Of a stretch of 38,455 nt of DNA, positions 17,922 to 26,006 are shown one piece after another. Origin of the DNA: SAR324 cluster bacterium. GTDB taxonomy: Bacteria; SAR324; JACQKK01. The position numbers were made by a program, and so were the translations under genes. The stretch is taken from contig JACZRV010000024.1 of the NCBI GenBank assembly GCA_022574555.1, positions 1 to 38,455 on the forward strand, read 5' to 3'. Numbering within the stretch: the stretch's first letter is position 1; each line of letters opens with the position of its first letter. Below the pieces are notes generated by a model. That model ran no database searches. It worked only from the letters and a program-made list of their open reading frames with translations, and was not told the origin of the DNA.

Positions 17922-18668
17922 TTATTTGATCTGTTTAACGACTTGATTTTCAAAACGCACCTGCCTGCCGGGATAGTGCCAGATCGTAATTTGCAGCTCC
18001 TCCGCGGTCGACTCCTCCTCTTGGGTAGGAATACCCAGGGCCCATTTAACTTCATCGGGGCTGTCTCCAACCCGCACGACGCCCGAAAGGAGCCGCCTGA
18101 GGCGATCGGTGAGCACGCCCCGGGTCAACATTTCAGCGTACGCCTCGGAGAGAAACTTGTCTGATTTGAATGGGCGATAGATACCCGTCGTGCTCCGAAC
18201 CCAAAGATGGGCCGGCCTATCGGTTTCATAATTGACCTTTTGCCAGGTGATCCCGGCAAAACTTTCGCTGGGTTGGGCCACGTTGGCCAACTCCAGGTCG
18301 GTTGCCGGTATTTCGAGAGCCTCGATGGGTACATCACCGTTTTCCAACACCACCGGAAATACGGAGACAGGCTGGTCACCGATTTCGTTCAATTCATGGG
18401 GATCCAAGGGAACCCAGCCGGTTCCCTTTATTTTTATTCGGCGCTGCGGATCAATCACCTGGTACCAAACGACCTCATCGGCGTCCAGGGTTTGGCCCAC
18501 GACCGAATAGGTTTTGCGGGCACGCAGCAGAATCCGCTCCCCCTGGCGCGGTGCGGTGGTAAAAGCGTAAGTATTGACTATAGTGAAGAAGGCGTTGCTG
18601 TCCTGAGCCACGGCCGGTGCCGCTACGGACAGTAGTAAAACTAGCATGCCAACGGTGCCAAGTTTCAT
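17922..18668 (-). CDS. Exported protein with SH3-like and SmpA/BamE-like regions
   Basis: The 248-residue product begins with a signal peptide (LVLLLSVAAPAVAQ, cleavage about residue 21). Residues 30-100 look like a bacterial SH3-type region (RILLRARKTYSVVG, EVVWYQVIDP, KGTGWVPLDP). The last 55 residues (GVVRVGDSPDEVKWALGIPT to WHYPGRQVRFENQVVKQI) have the G-x-S-x-x-E-V, Gly-x-Pro, W-x-Y and Val-rich last-strand pattern of SmpA/BamE-like domains. No lipobox Cys is present. It lies 40 bases past rsmD. The family as a whole is not one I recognise. Confidence 0.75.
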   Translation of the reverse strand: MKLGTVGMLVLLLSVAAPAVAQDSNAFFTIVNTYAFTTAPRQGERILLRARKTYSVVGQTLDADEVVWYQVIDPQRRIKIKGTGWVPLDPHELNEIGDQPVSVFPVVLENGDVPIEALEIPATDLELANVAQPSESFAGITWQKVNYETDRPAHLWVRSTTGIYRPFKSDKFLSEAYAEMLTRGVLTDRLRRLLSGVVRVGDSPDEVKWALGIPTQEEESTAEELQITIWHYPGRQVRFENQVVKQIK

Positions 18669-18708
18669 TTTTCCCGATAGATCGGATCGTCCGGTATTCC
18701 TTCCGGTT

Positions 18709-19275
18709 TCAGCAGGCCGATTTCAGCAAGAACGAGACGGAAGTGTCACCATAGCGTTTCGTCTGGAACAGTTCAAGGCCGGGTGGGACAAGCACCTCAG
18801 CCCGGCTCGACGTCTCTATTACCAACAACGTTCCTGCCGCGAATCGCGCCGACTGCGCCACCAAGTCTAGCACAGGGCCGTATTCCGCGGTGGCGTACGG
18901 TGGATCGAGCAGAAGCAGAAACCGGGCCGGTTCCCCTCGTACTTTCTTCAGCCACGGTTCCACGCGGGCATGGACGACCTTCCATCGGTCGGCAGGAACG
19001 CCCAGCCGCTCCAGGTTGGCTCGGATGGCCGCCGCGGTACGCCAGGCGGCTTCGACGAAGGTGGCATGGGGTGAGCCCCGGCTGAGCGCCTCGATCCCGA
19101 GCGCACCGGTGCCAGCGTACAAGTCGTACACAACCAGATCGCTCAGCACGACACGATGCTCCAGCACATCGAATATGGCTTCGCGCACCCGGTCCGGCGT
19201 GGGCCGCACCGTGCTCCCGGAGGGGACTCGGATCCGCTGTCCTCCCCAATGCCCGCCTACGATTCGGAGTTGCAT
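18709..19275 (-). CDS. rsmD: 16S rRNA (guanine966-N2)-methyltransferase
   Basis: RsmD methylates G966 of 16S rRNA in the assembled 30S subunit. The 188-residue protein has the family start MQLRIVGGHWGGQRI, the SAM-binding motif LYAGTGALGIEALSRG at 52-67 and the catalytic DPPY at 124-127. The RPTPDRVREAIFDVL segment is also characteristic. It appears to be the first gene of a minus-strand run through the SH3/SmpA-like, TPR, RDD and ydcF genes. Confidence 0.95.
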   Translation of the reverse strand: MQLRIVGGHWGGQRIRVPSGSTVRPTPDRVREAIFDVLEHRVVLSDLVVYDLYAGTGALGIEALSRGSPHATFVEAAWRTAAAIRANLERLGVPADRWKVVHARVEPWLKKVRGEPARFLLLLDPPYATAEYGPVLDLVAQSARFAAGTLLVIETSSRAEVLVPPGLELFQTKRYGDTSVSFLLKSAC

Positions 19276-19657
19276 GCGGTTATGCCGTTATCCATACCAA
19301 TGCCCAGCCACGCGTCGGGCTGCGACCGCCGTCCGCGAAGCGGAATTTCCCTTTAATTGGGGAATTTAGCGTTTCATGCACGGGTCGCCGATGGATAAAA
19401 CCCCGGGTTTCGAAGTGCGATTCACAAACTGGGGCTTCCGGTTTACTAATTAGAGGGCTCATGGTAGTAGAGAGTGCTATGAAATCTTGCGACTCGGGGG
19501 ATTGGCTGGGGGGATGCGTCCGGGATTTCGCACTTCGCACGGAAAAACGTTTCAGTCGCCTTCCGTTCTTGCGGGTCGGCCATGACCCACAGTATCGCAT
19601 CTTGCGCCTAAACCGATCGCTCCTCGGCGGCTGTCGGTCCACACCAAGGAGATCCCC
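19276..19657. other. Divergent intergenic region between rsmD and citrate synthase
   Basis: No credible gene is seen in these 382 bases. They must hold promoters for both divergent genes. Elements visible are an AATTTCCC/GGGGAATT near-perfect hairpin at about 19346-19370 and a spaced inverted repeat, CGAAGTGCGA at 19411-19420 with TCGCACTTCG at 19528-19537. A 5-6-5 dyad lies near 19573. The left part contains short A/T-rich blocks (GGTTTACTAATTAGAGG near 19440), but no clear -35/-10 pair. Confidence 0.5.
19569..19598 (+). promoter_or_regulatory. Possible promoter with internal dyad before citrate synthase
   Basis: TTGCGG (19569-19574) and TATCGC (19593-19598), 18 bases apart, form a weak -35/-10 pair. 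Between and overlapping them is the dyad GGGTC (19573-19577) N6 GACCC (19584-19588), a plausible operator position. Both matches are weak and the spacing is the only support. Confidence 0.2.
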
Positions 19658-20941
19658 ATGACCCAAACGGCAACCCTTGAGGTCAACGGCAAGAAGATTG
19701 AATTGCCGGTGATCGTCGGATCCGAGGGGGAGGTCGCCGTTGACATTAGCAATATGCGCGGCAGTACCGGCGCCATCACCCTGGATTACGGCTTCGGCAA
19801 CACAGGCGCAACCGATAGCGCCATCACATTCCTCAACGGCGAGGAGGGCATACTGCGCTATCGCGGTTATTCCATCGAACAACTCGCCGAGCATTCCGAC
19901 TTCCTGGAAGTGAGCTACCTCCTGCTTCACGGTGAGCTGCCCGACCAATCGCAGATGGACAAATTCCGCAAGTCGATCACGTATCACACGATGCTCCATG
20001 AGGACATGCGCCAATTCTTTGCGGCGTTCCCCAAGGATGCCCATCCCATGGCCATCCTCTCCTCGGTGGTGTGCGCGCTGTCCACCTACTACGAGCACGA
20101 CGACGAGACCAGCGACGAGGGGTTCAACCTGTCCGCAGCCCGGTTGATGGGCAAATTGCCCACCATCGCCGCGTACGCCTACAAGAAAACCGTGGGGCAG
20201 CCTTTCGTCTATCCGGACAATTCGCTGGAATACGGGGAAAATTTCCTCCATCAGTTGTTCTCCCTGCCGACGGAATCCTACACGGTACCACCCGAGGTGG
20301 TGCGAGCGCTGGATGTGCTCTTGATTCTCCACGCCGACCACGAACAGAATTGTTCCACGTCGACGGTGCGCCTTGTGGGCAGCAGCCAAGCCAATCTGTT
20401 CGCCTCGATCTCGGCGGGAATCGCCGCATTGTGGGGGCGGCTGCACGGCGGAGCCAACCAGGCGGTGTTGGAGATGCTTGCAGAGATCCACCGGAGCGGC
20501 GCGCCGGTCTCCAGCTTCGTGGAGAAGGCCAAGGACAAGGATTCGCCGTTCCGCCTGATGGGGTTCGGGCATCGGGTCTACAAGAATTTCGATCCGCGCG
20601 CCAAGATCATCAAAAAGTCGGCGGACCAGGTGCTGGCACTGGTAGGCGTCAACGATCCCCTGCTCCAAATTGCCAGGGAGCTGGAGGAAGCGGCATTGAA
20701 GGACGACTATTTCGTGGAGCGCAAGTTATATCCCAATGTGGATTTTTACAGCGGGATCATTTATCGCGCCCTGGGCATTCCGGTCAACATGTTCACCGTC
20801 ATGTTCGCCATCGGGCGTCTGCCCGGCTGGATGGCCCATTGGTTGGAGATGACCCGCTCCCCCAATTTCAGGATCGGCAGGCCCCGCCAGGTCTATACCG
20901 GCGCAACCCAACGCGATTATGTCGCGATCGACCAAAGATGA
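19658..20941 (+). CDS. gltA: Citrate synthase (type I, hexameric-like)
   Basis: Citrate synthase condenses acetyl-CoA and oxaloacetate at the entry of the TCA cycle. The 427-residue protein has the N-terminal beta domain typical of large Gram-negative enzymes. Its catalytic residues are His263 (RLHGGANQ), His305 (GFGHRVYKN) and Asp362 (YPNVDFYSG). HADHEQNCSTSTVR at 225-238 is also diagnostic. AAGGAG sits six bases before the ATG. Large N-terminally extended enzymes are usually NADH-regulated. No clear terminator follows. Confidence 0.97.
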   Translation: MTQTATLEVNGKKIELPVIVGSEGEVAVDISNMRGSTGAITLDYGFGNTGATDSAITFLNGEEGILRYRGYSIEQLAEHSDFLEVSYLLLHGELPDQSQMDKFRKSITYHTMLHEDMRQFFAAFPKDAHPMAILSSVVCALSTYYEHDDETSDEGFNLSAARLMGKLPTIAAYAYKKTVGQPFVYPDNSLEYGENFLHQLFSLPTESYTVPPEVVRALDVLLILHADHEQNCSTSTVRLVGSSQANLFASISAGIAALWGRLHGGANQAVLEMLAEIHRSGAPVSSFVEKAKDKDSPFRLMGFGHRVYKNFDPRAKIIKKSADQVLALVGVNDPLLQIARELEEAALKDDYFVERKLYPNVDFYSGIIYRALGIPVNMFTVMFAIGRLPGWMAHWLEMTRSPNFRIGRPRQVYTGATQRDYVAIDQR

Positions 20942-21045
20942 ACCGTTCGCGCCGCGCCATTTTCGTTGCGCTACCGCCGGGAGGCGCACTGCACATGGCG
21001 GTGCGGTGAGCGTTTCCGTGTGCGATAAAATGGTATGAGGAACCC

Positions 21046-21267
21046 ATGAATACGGTCCCGGAATCCAGTTCCTTGCCTATCGAAAAGATGTCGCTATTTG
21101 ACCTGCTGAAAGAGTGGCCGTCGGAGTTGGAGATGTTGCGGTCCACCGAAGAGACCAATTCGGCGTGGGATTGGAAACCGATTCAGCTGCATTTGGAACG
21201 CCTCCATGCCATCGCCCAAGAAATCCGGGCCCGCAAAGCCCAGGAACGGGCCAAGTGGCAGCCCTGA
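21046..21267 (+). CDS. Small uncharacterised protein
   Basis: A 73-residue, mostly helical, Glu/Lys/Arg-rich protein with one Trp-rich stretch (SAWDWKPIQLHL). TATGAGG lies at good spacing before the ATG, supporting translation. I do not recognise the family. It overlaps the start of the alpha/beta hydrolase by 62 bases in another frame, which suggests coupled translation. It has no signal or membrane segment. Confidence 0.6.
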   Translation: MNTVPESSSLPIEKMSLFDLLKEWPSELEMLRSTEETNSAWDWKPIQLHLERLHAIAQEIRARKAQERAKWQP

Positions 21268-22087
21268 TCCCATTCTGAGCGAACCCTCGCCCAAGCAAGC
21301 CCTAGGCGAAGCATTTCTGCTGATTCACGGTCTCAATCTGCACCCCGGCCGCATGGGCGCGTGGAGAGAGGTGCTGCTGGATCGGGGATGCGCCGTAGCC
21401 CTTCTTTGTCTTACCGGCCATACCGGCGAGGGACGCCAGGGGTGGCGCGGCGCGGGCGCAGAGCGGTGGCTGGCCGATATCGACCACGCGTACGCCGTCG
21501 CATCGGAAAAGTGGCCCGGCGTGCCGGTCTCCCTCTTCGGCTATTCCCTGGGAGCACTGGCGGGCATGGTCTGGAGCCTGAAACGGGAGCGGCCCTGGCG
21601 GCGGGCGGTTCTGCTGGCTCCGGCATTGCGCATGCACTGGATCGGTTCGACCCTGCTGGCCCTGGGAAGCCGCCTGTTGCCTCACGAATTTCCTTTCGCG
21701 AGTTGGACCCCGCGCTCGTATCGAGCCAACGCTACCGTTCCTCTTTCCGCTTTTCTCGCGGTGCGGGAGCTATCACGGCGGTTCCAGGAGGGGTTGACCC
21801 CACCCGGAGACGAAGACAGGCCTGGGCGTGGTAATAACCCGGGCGCGGCCGCGCCCCGCCCCGATTTCCCTCAATTCGTGATCGTCCCCAAGGGCGACGA
21901 ACTGATCTCGACGCGATACATGACCCAATATGGAAAGCGGATCGGCCCGCCGGTGACCCTTTACACCTTGCGGCAAAAGCCGTTCAGAGGCTACCCCCGC
22001 CATCTCGTCGTCAATCCCCAAACCGTGGGACAACCCCAGTGGAACGATCTGGTGGGCGCGCTCACGGATTGGTTGGAGGCGACGTGA
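21206..22087 (+). CDS. Alpha/beta hydrolase
   Basis: The 293-residue product has an alpha/beta hydrolase core: FLLIHGLNLHPG at about 37-48, the nucleophile elbow GYSLGA with Ser114, a probable acid Asp231 (VPKGDELIS) and His266 (RGYPRHLVVN). The reaction is not identifiable; the family includes lysophospholipases and esterases. No other ATG, GTG or TTG lies between 21206 and the conserved region, so the gene truly overlaps the preceding small gene. Its first 30 residues (Pro/Ser/Lys-rich) may not be conserved. Confidence 0.82.
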   Translation: MPSPKKSGPAKPRNGPSGSPDPILSEPSPKQALGEAFLLIHGLNLHPGRMGAWREVLLDRGCAVALLCLTGHTGEGRQGWRGAGAERWLADIDHAYAVASEKWPGVPVSLFGYSLGALAGMVWSLKRERPWRRAVLLAPALRMHWIGSTLLALGSRLLPHEFPFASWTPRSYRANATVPLSAFLAVRELSRRFQEGLTPPGDEDRPGRGNNPGAAAPRPDFPQFVIVPKGDELISTRYMTQYGKRIGPPVTLYTLRQKPFRGYPRHLVVNPQTVGQPQWNDLVGALTDWLEAT

Positions 22088-22196
22088 ATCGATTCGCTGA
22101 ACGAGGCCCATTGCAATTTATTGCGAAATCGGGATCGCAAATGCCGGCCATCCCGATCTGATTTTCGCGGATACGCCGGTTACAGCTTTTTCCGCT

Positions 22197-22235
22197 GCTC
22201 GTCATCACTGCTCGTCATCACTGACCGTCATCACT
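22197..22235 (+). repeat. Three 13-bp tandem repeats
   Basis: GCTCGTCATCACT at 22197-22209 and 22210-22222, then GACCGTCATCACT at 22223-22235, followed by a partial GACCGC. The array ends 18 bases before the transporter ATG, directly upstream of its ribosome-binding site. Copy-number change here could alter the 5' untranslated region. Confidence 0.85.
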
Positions 22236-22253
22236 GACCGCCAAGGAGAATTC

Positions 22254-23120
22254 ATGTGGTTTGCGCTGGCCCTGACCTCGGGGCTGTTCCAGGTGTTGCG
22301 CAACATGGTGATGAAGCGGATCGGGCACTCCCTGGATGAGACGATCAACGTATGGGGGCGATTTGCGCTGGTGCTGCCCTTTGCCGCCGTCACCACGGCC
22401 TGGAACGGAATTCCCCAGGTTACCGCTGAATTCTGGTGGCTCTGCCTGATTTTCGCCTTTGCCCAGAGTGTGGCCACGTTGTGTCTGTCCAGGGCGCTCA
22501 AGCTGTCGGATATCTCCCTGGTCACACCCCTGTGGAAAATTAGTCTCGTCATGTTGGTGGGCTGGGGCTACCTGACATTGGGCGAATCGCCTTCCTTGTT
22601 GGGCGTAGTGGGTATCGCGGTTTCCCTGGCCGGGGTCTACCTGCTCAACGCGCGCCGTGGACGAAAGTCGCTGTGGGCGCCCTTTACCACCGCCGTTATG
22701 GATCCCGGGCAGCGCTACACCCTGATTTCAGCCGCTCTCTACGCCCCGTGTGTCGTACTGATCAAGCAGATCGTATTGCTCTCCGATGCGAATTTCGGGG
22801 TGTTGATCTCCTATCTCTTCACCACCGCTGTGGTCACGCCGTATACCCTTTATCGCTCGGCGCGGCATTTCCGGCGCATTCCGCAATACTGGAAGGAATT
22901 TCTCGCCATGGGCGCCTTCGCCAGCCTGACGATCCTTACCGCCGTCCAGGCCTATACGCTCACTTTGAGTTCCTACGTGGAAGCGGTGAAGCAGGTGGAA
23001 ATTCTGTTCGCACTCGCCATCGGCTATGTCGTATTTCACGAGAAAGAGCGCGTGCGGGCCATCTGGCCGGGCTGCCTGGCCGTGCTGGCGGGCGCCGTGA
23101 TGATCCGCCTGTGGGGATAG
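22254..23120 (+). CDS. DMT-superfamily (EamA-like) transporter
   Basis: A 288-residue membrane protein with about ten hydrophobic segments in two similar halves. It fits the EamA/drug-metabolite transporter pattern: N-terminal GLFQVLRNMVMKRIG, ALKLSDISLVTPLWKISLVM ending the first half, and SYVEAVKQVEILFALAIGYV with FHEKE ending the second. The substrate is unknown. AAGGAG precedes the ATG. It stands alone between the hydrolase and the FecR-domain gene. Confidence 0.87.
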   Translation: MWFALALTSGLFQVLRNMVMKRIGHSLDETINVWGRFALVLPFAAVTTAWNGIPQVTAEFWWLCLIFAFAQSVATLCLSRALKLSDISLVTPLWKISLVMLVGWGYLTLGESPSLLGVVGIAVSLAGVYLLNARRGRKSLWAPFTTAVMDPGQRYTLISAALYAPCVVLIKQIVLLSDANFGVLISYLFTTAVVTPYTLYRSARHFRRIPQYWKEFLAMGAFASLTILTAVQAYTLTLSSYVEAVKQVEILFALAIGYVVFHEKERVRAIWPGCLAVLAGAVMIRLWG

Positions 23121-23299
23121 ACTCGATCCCAACAGCGGGCGATATTTCCCGCGCGGCCGGCAGGCCGTTTGGAATTTCCCTGCGGGCACGTTTAAGATAC
23201 CTTTACGGACCCACGGGCGCCTTCACGTCTTTAAATAATGAACTTGGTGCGAGGCCATTCCCGGTCCTGCCGGGGTAGATCATCAGCGGAGAAAAGAAC

Positions 23300-23974
23300 A
23301 TGTGGCAGCTTTCATCGAAGATCCGGTCGGCACCAGGAGTGGCCGCATTGGCGCTGGCCGCCGTCCTGATGACGTCGGCGGGCGTGGCACCGGTAGGGGC
23401 GGCGTTCGGTGAGTTGATCGTCCTGCGGGGACAAGTGACCTTGTTCCGGGGGCGGATCACCGCGGTGGTGATCGACCGCTTCGACCTGGAAGACGGCGAC
23501 CGTGTGGTCACCGCCGCGGACAGCAAGGCGCACATCCGCCTGTTCGGTGCGCTCGCAGGATCGGAGGCCATCGTCACGGAAAACACCGAATTCAATGTGA
23601 GCGACCTGGCGCTCCACCGGGAGCGCAGCCCGTTCGAACTCTTGGCCGGGGCGATCCGCTCCCGGCTGCTGGAATTCCTGGCGCCCATACCGTTCATGCG
23701 CACGCCGACGGCTGTAATCGGCATCAAGGGCACCGACTTCATCGTGTACGTGAAACGGCCCAAGGCCTCGGAGTTCGTCGGTATCGATGGACTGATCGAG
23801 GCGGTGAGCCGCAGCCGGCCCGAGTTTGCCATTCGCCTCGGTAAGCGGCAGTGGGGGGAAATCGTGGAAGGTGAAGAGCCCCGCCCGCCGATCCGGGTGC
23901 CCGACGAAATTTGGGACCCGGCGCAGATCGAGTTCGGGTTTCCAGGGGAGGTAGGATTCGGAACGGCTGAATGA
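23300..23974 (+). CDS. Exported FecR-domain protein
   Basis: The 224-residue product has a signal peptide (about 12-34, VAALALAAVLMTSAGVAPVG) followed by a FecR domain. The domain shows VLRGQVTLFRG, the LEDGDRVVTAADSKAHIRLF strand pair and the hallmark RTPTAVIGIKGTDFIVYV. Unlike anti-sigma FecR proteins it has no cytoplasmic N-terminal part and no adjacent ECF sigma factor. It is therefore likely a periplasmic scaffold or ligand-binding module. GGAG lies upstream of the ATG. Confidence 0.85.
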   Translation: MWQLSSKIRSAPGVAALALAAVLMTSAGVAPVGAAFGELIVLRGQVTLFRGRITAVVIDRFDLEDGDRVVTAADSKAHIRLFGALAGSEAIVTENTEFNVSDLALHRERSPFELLAGAIRSRLLEFLAPIPFMRTPTAVIGIKGTDFIVYVKRPKASEFVGIDGLIEAVSRSRPEFAIRLGKRQWGEIVEGEEPRPPIRVPDEIWDPAQIEFGFPGEVGFGTAE

Positions 23975-24034
23975 CCCCGCCCGTGGTGCGGTACAGATGA
24001 GCCGATAAAAATAGTAAGTAGATTTTCGGGGACG

Positions 24035-24056
24035 CGAAATCCGGTTTTGGATTTCG
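24035..24056. terminator. Hairpin between convergent genes
   Basis: CGAAATCC (24035-24042) and GGATTTCG (24049-24056) form a perfect 8-bp stem with loop GGTTTT, between the convergent FecR-domain and luciferase-like genes. It is well placed for a bidirectional terminator but lacks a T-run on either side, so the function is uncertain. A second, weaker AAAAT/ATTTT pair lies just upstream. Confidence 0.3.
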
Positions 24057-24128
24057 GTCACGGAATCTCTCCACCCATAAAATTAATGAGGATGGGAGGA
24101 GGCAGCAATCACCCGCCGCCCTCCAACC

Positions 24129-25142
24129 TCAAGCGGGCAAGGAAAAGCGGCTCGGGGCGAAGGCTTCGCAGGTGCGCTGGAAATCTTGCGGGTCGGTCGA
24201 AATAGGCCCGATGGCAACCGTGCCGACGCCGGCTTTGTAATAGGCGCGAATCCTCGCGTGGCAGGTTTCCTCGTCGCCCCAGGCGAAAACTTTGGCCACC
24301 AATTCGTCCGGAATTGCGGCGAGCACCCTGGCCCGGTCCCTGGCCTTGAAGCCCGCCTCCATTTCCTCCGCGACGCGGCCGTACCCCATCCGCTGGAGAA
24401 CGGCCCGGTAGATTTTCGTGGAGCCGTATCCGTAAATCTCGCGCCGGAAGGTCTCCAGCGCGCTTTCGTTGTCATCGGTTACCGTTAGGGAGACCCGTGC
24501 CGACACCTCCAGATCCTCCACCCGTTTTCCGGCGCGCTTGGCGCCGGTGTCCAGATGCTCCAGTGCCTGGGGCACCCGCTCCACGGGCGTGAAATTATTG
24601 AGCACGACGCCATCGGCGAACTGGCCGGCCATTTCCAGCATCTTGGGCCCCATCGCCGCAAGCAGGATGGGAATTCCACCTTCGACCGGTTCCGCGAGGC
24701 GGAACCCCTTGCTGGAGAACACCTCCCCGGAAAAATCGGTTTTCTCCCCCGCCAGGATGCTGCGCAGCAGGATCACCGTTTCCTTGACCGCGGTCAGGGG
24801 CTTGACGAACTCCCGGCCGTACCAACGCGCCACCATCGCTTCGGTGGACGAACCCAAGCCCAGAACGAATCGGCCCGGCGCCAATCGGCTGATGGCCAGG
24901 GCAGAGGTCGCCAGTACCGCCGGGGGTCGTGTGTAGACCGGCACCACACCGGTGCAGATGCGCGCCCGGCTGGTGCGTGCCGCCACCGCTGCCGCGAGGG
25001 TGAGGGCGTCCTGCATTCCGCCCCCATCGGGCAGCCAGATGTCGTCATAGCCCTGCGCTTCCGCCCATATGGCCCGCTGCAAACCGCCGTCGTGTTGGGC
25101 CGTGGGCCATAAATACAGTCCCATGCGCAGCGCTTTTGCCAT
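24129..25142 (-). CDS. LLM-class flavin- or F420-dependent oxidoreductase
   Basis: The frame is open further upstream, but homology starts at MAKALRMGLYLWP, giving 337 residues. It has the luciferase-like TIM-barrel order: AEAQGYDDIWLPDGGG at about 28-42, CTGVVPVYTRPPAVLATSA at 63-81 and RFVLGLGSST at 91-100. IPILLAAMGPKMLEMAG comes later. This layout is common in F420-linked relatives and in FMN-dependent monooxygenases; the cofactor cannot be decided here. No F420 biosynthesis gene is in the window. It diverges from rnpB. Confidence 0.9.
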   Translation of the reverse strand: MAKALRMGLYLWPTAQHDGGLQRAIWAEAQGYDDIWLPDGGGMQDALTLAAAVAARTSRARICTGVVPVYTRPPAVLATSALAISRLAPGRFVLGLGSSTEAMVARWYGREFVKPLTAVKETVILLRSILAGEKTDFSGEVFSSKGFRLAEPVEGGIPILLAAMGPKMLEMAGQFADGVVLNNFTPVERVPQALEHLDTGAKRAGKRVEDLEVSARVSLTVTDDNESALETFRREIYGYGSTKIYRAVLQRMGYGRVAEEMEAGFKARDRARVLAAIPDELVAKVFAWGDEETCHARIRAYYKAGVGTVAIGPISTDPQDFQRTCEAFAPSRFSLPA

Positions 25143-25374
25143 CTTGCATCCGCGTTGTGTTTGCCCCGCAGGAATTGCGGGAACCGGTGCCGAGTGAATT
25201 TTCCGAAATTCCAACCGTCCAGGGAGTAGAACCGAAAAGATCACCCCTGGGCCTGCCATTTCCATGTGTTGGAGCCGGTCTCAGATTCGGCTACATACCT
25301 GTCCTGCCTCCGCCACGCAAGTGGCCGCCTGCCGTTGGCCGGCATCACGGCGAGACCGGCGCATCGGGCGGGGT

Positions 25375-25403
25375 TTGTGGTTCCCGCCAGGCTTGGATAT
25401 AAT
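25375..25403 (+). promoter_or_regulatory. rnpB promoter
   Basis: A perfect -10 TATAAT (25398-25403) is preceded by TTGTGG (25375-25380) at exactly 17 bases. The RNA 5' end inferred from its P1 helix (25411) lies seven bases after the -10, as expected for a sigma-70 start. The two independent placements agree. Confidence 0.8.
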
Positions 25404-25410
25404 TAGCGCA

Positions 25411-25836
25411 GCCGTGGGACGCCGAAGCCCGAAACGCGGCCGCCCGCCCCGTTGGGGCGAGAGGAAAGTCCGGGCTCCGCAGAGCAGGATGCTGGTTAAC
25501 GGCCAGTGGGGGCGACCCCAAGGAAAGTGCCACAGAAAACATACCGCCGATGGAACGGACGCTCCGGGCATCGCCCGGGCGGTCCGATCACAGGCAAGGG
25601 TGAAATGGTGGGGGCCAAGGCCTTAATGTAAGAGCCCACCGCGGTCCCGGTGACGGGGCCGGCATGGTAAACCCCATCCGGAGCAAGTCCAAATAAGGCG
25701 GCGATCATGGTGGCTCGCCTAGCCGCCGGGTAGGACGCACGAGCCCGCCGGCAACGGCGGGCCCAGATAGATGGTCGCGACTTCCCCCAGTGGAAGGACA
25801 GAACCCGGCTTATTGACTGCTTCGGCGCTCCACGGC
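25411..25836 (+). ncRNA. rnpB: RNase P RNA, bacterial class A
   Basis: This is the catalytic RNA that removes tRNA 5' leaders. Conserved blocks appear in order: GAGGAAAGTCCGGGCTCC at 25461, AGGAAAGTGCCACAGAAAAC at 25521 and CAGGCAAGGGTGAAATGGTG at 25591. AAGAGCCCACCGCGG follows at about 25630, then AGCAAGTCCAAATA near 25682, CAGATAGATGGTCGC at 25764 and ACAGAACCCGGCTTA at 25798. The ends are set by the P1 helix: GCCGTGGGACGCCGAAG at 25411-25427 pairs with CTTCGGCGCTCCACGGC at 25820-25836 apart from two central mismatches. The length, about 426 nt, is slightly long for class A. The gene is convergent with the J-like/HTH gene. Confidence 0.97.
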
Positions 25837-26006
25837 GCCATTCCCAGTGCCGAGGAATGAATCTAGAGCTGGTTGGCCAGTTTCGTTGGGGAGCGAAGGC
25901 AAAAGCGCCGCATCTGAGCAGCGGTTCGTCCTTTAGTGGCGGCAGTGCCGTTTTTGGGTGGAGGCGGCTGCGAACGGCCGTCGTTGGAGGTGATATGGAA
26001 TGGCGA

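Noticed and set aside
19280..20668. 462-codon open frame on the minus strand
   Set aside because: Antisense of citrate synthase. Composition is that of a shadow frame and no family features are seen.
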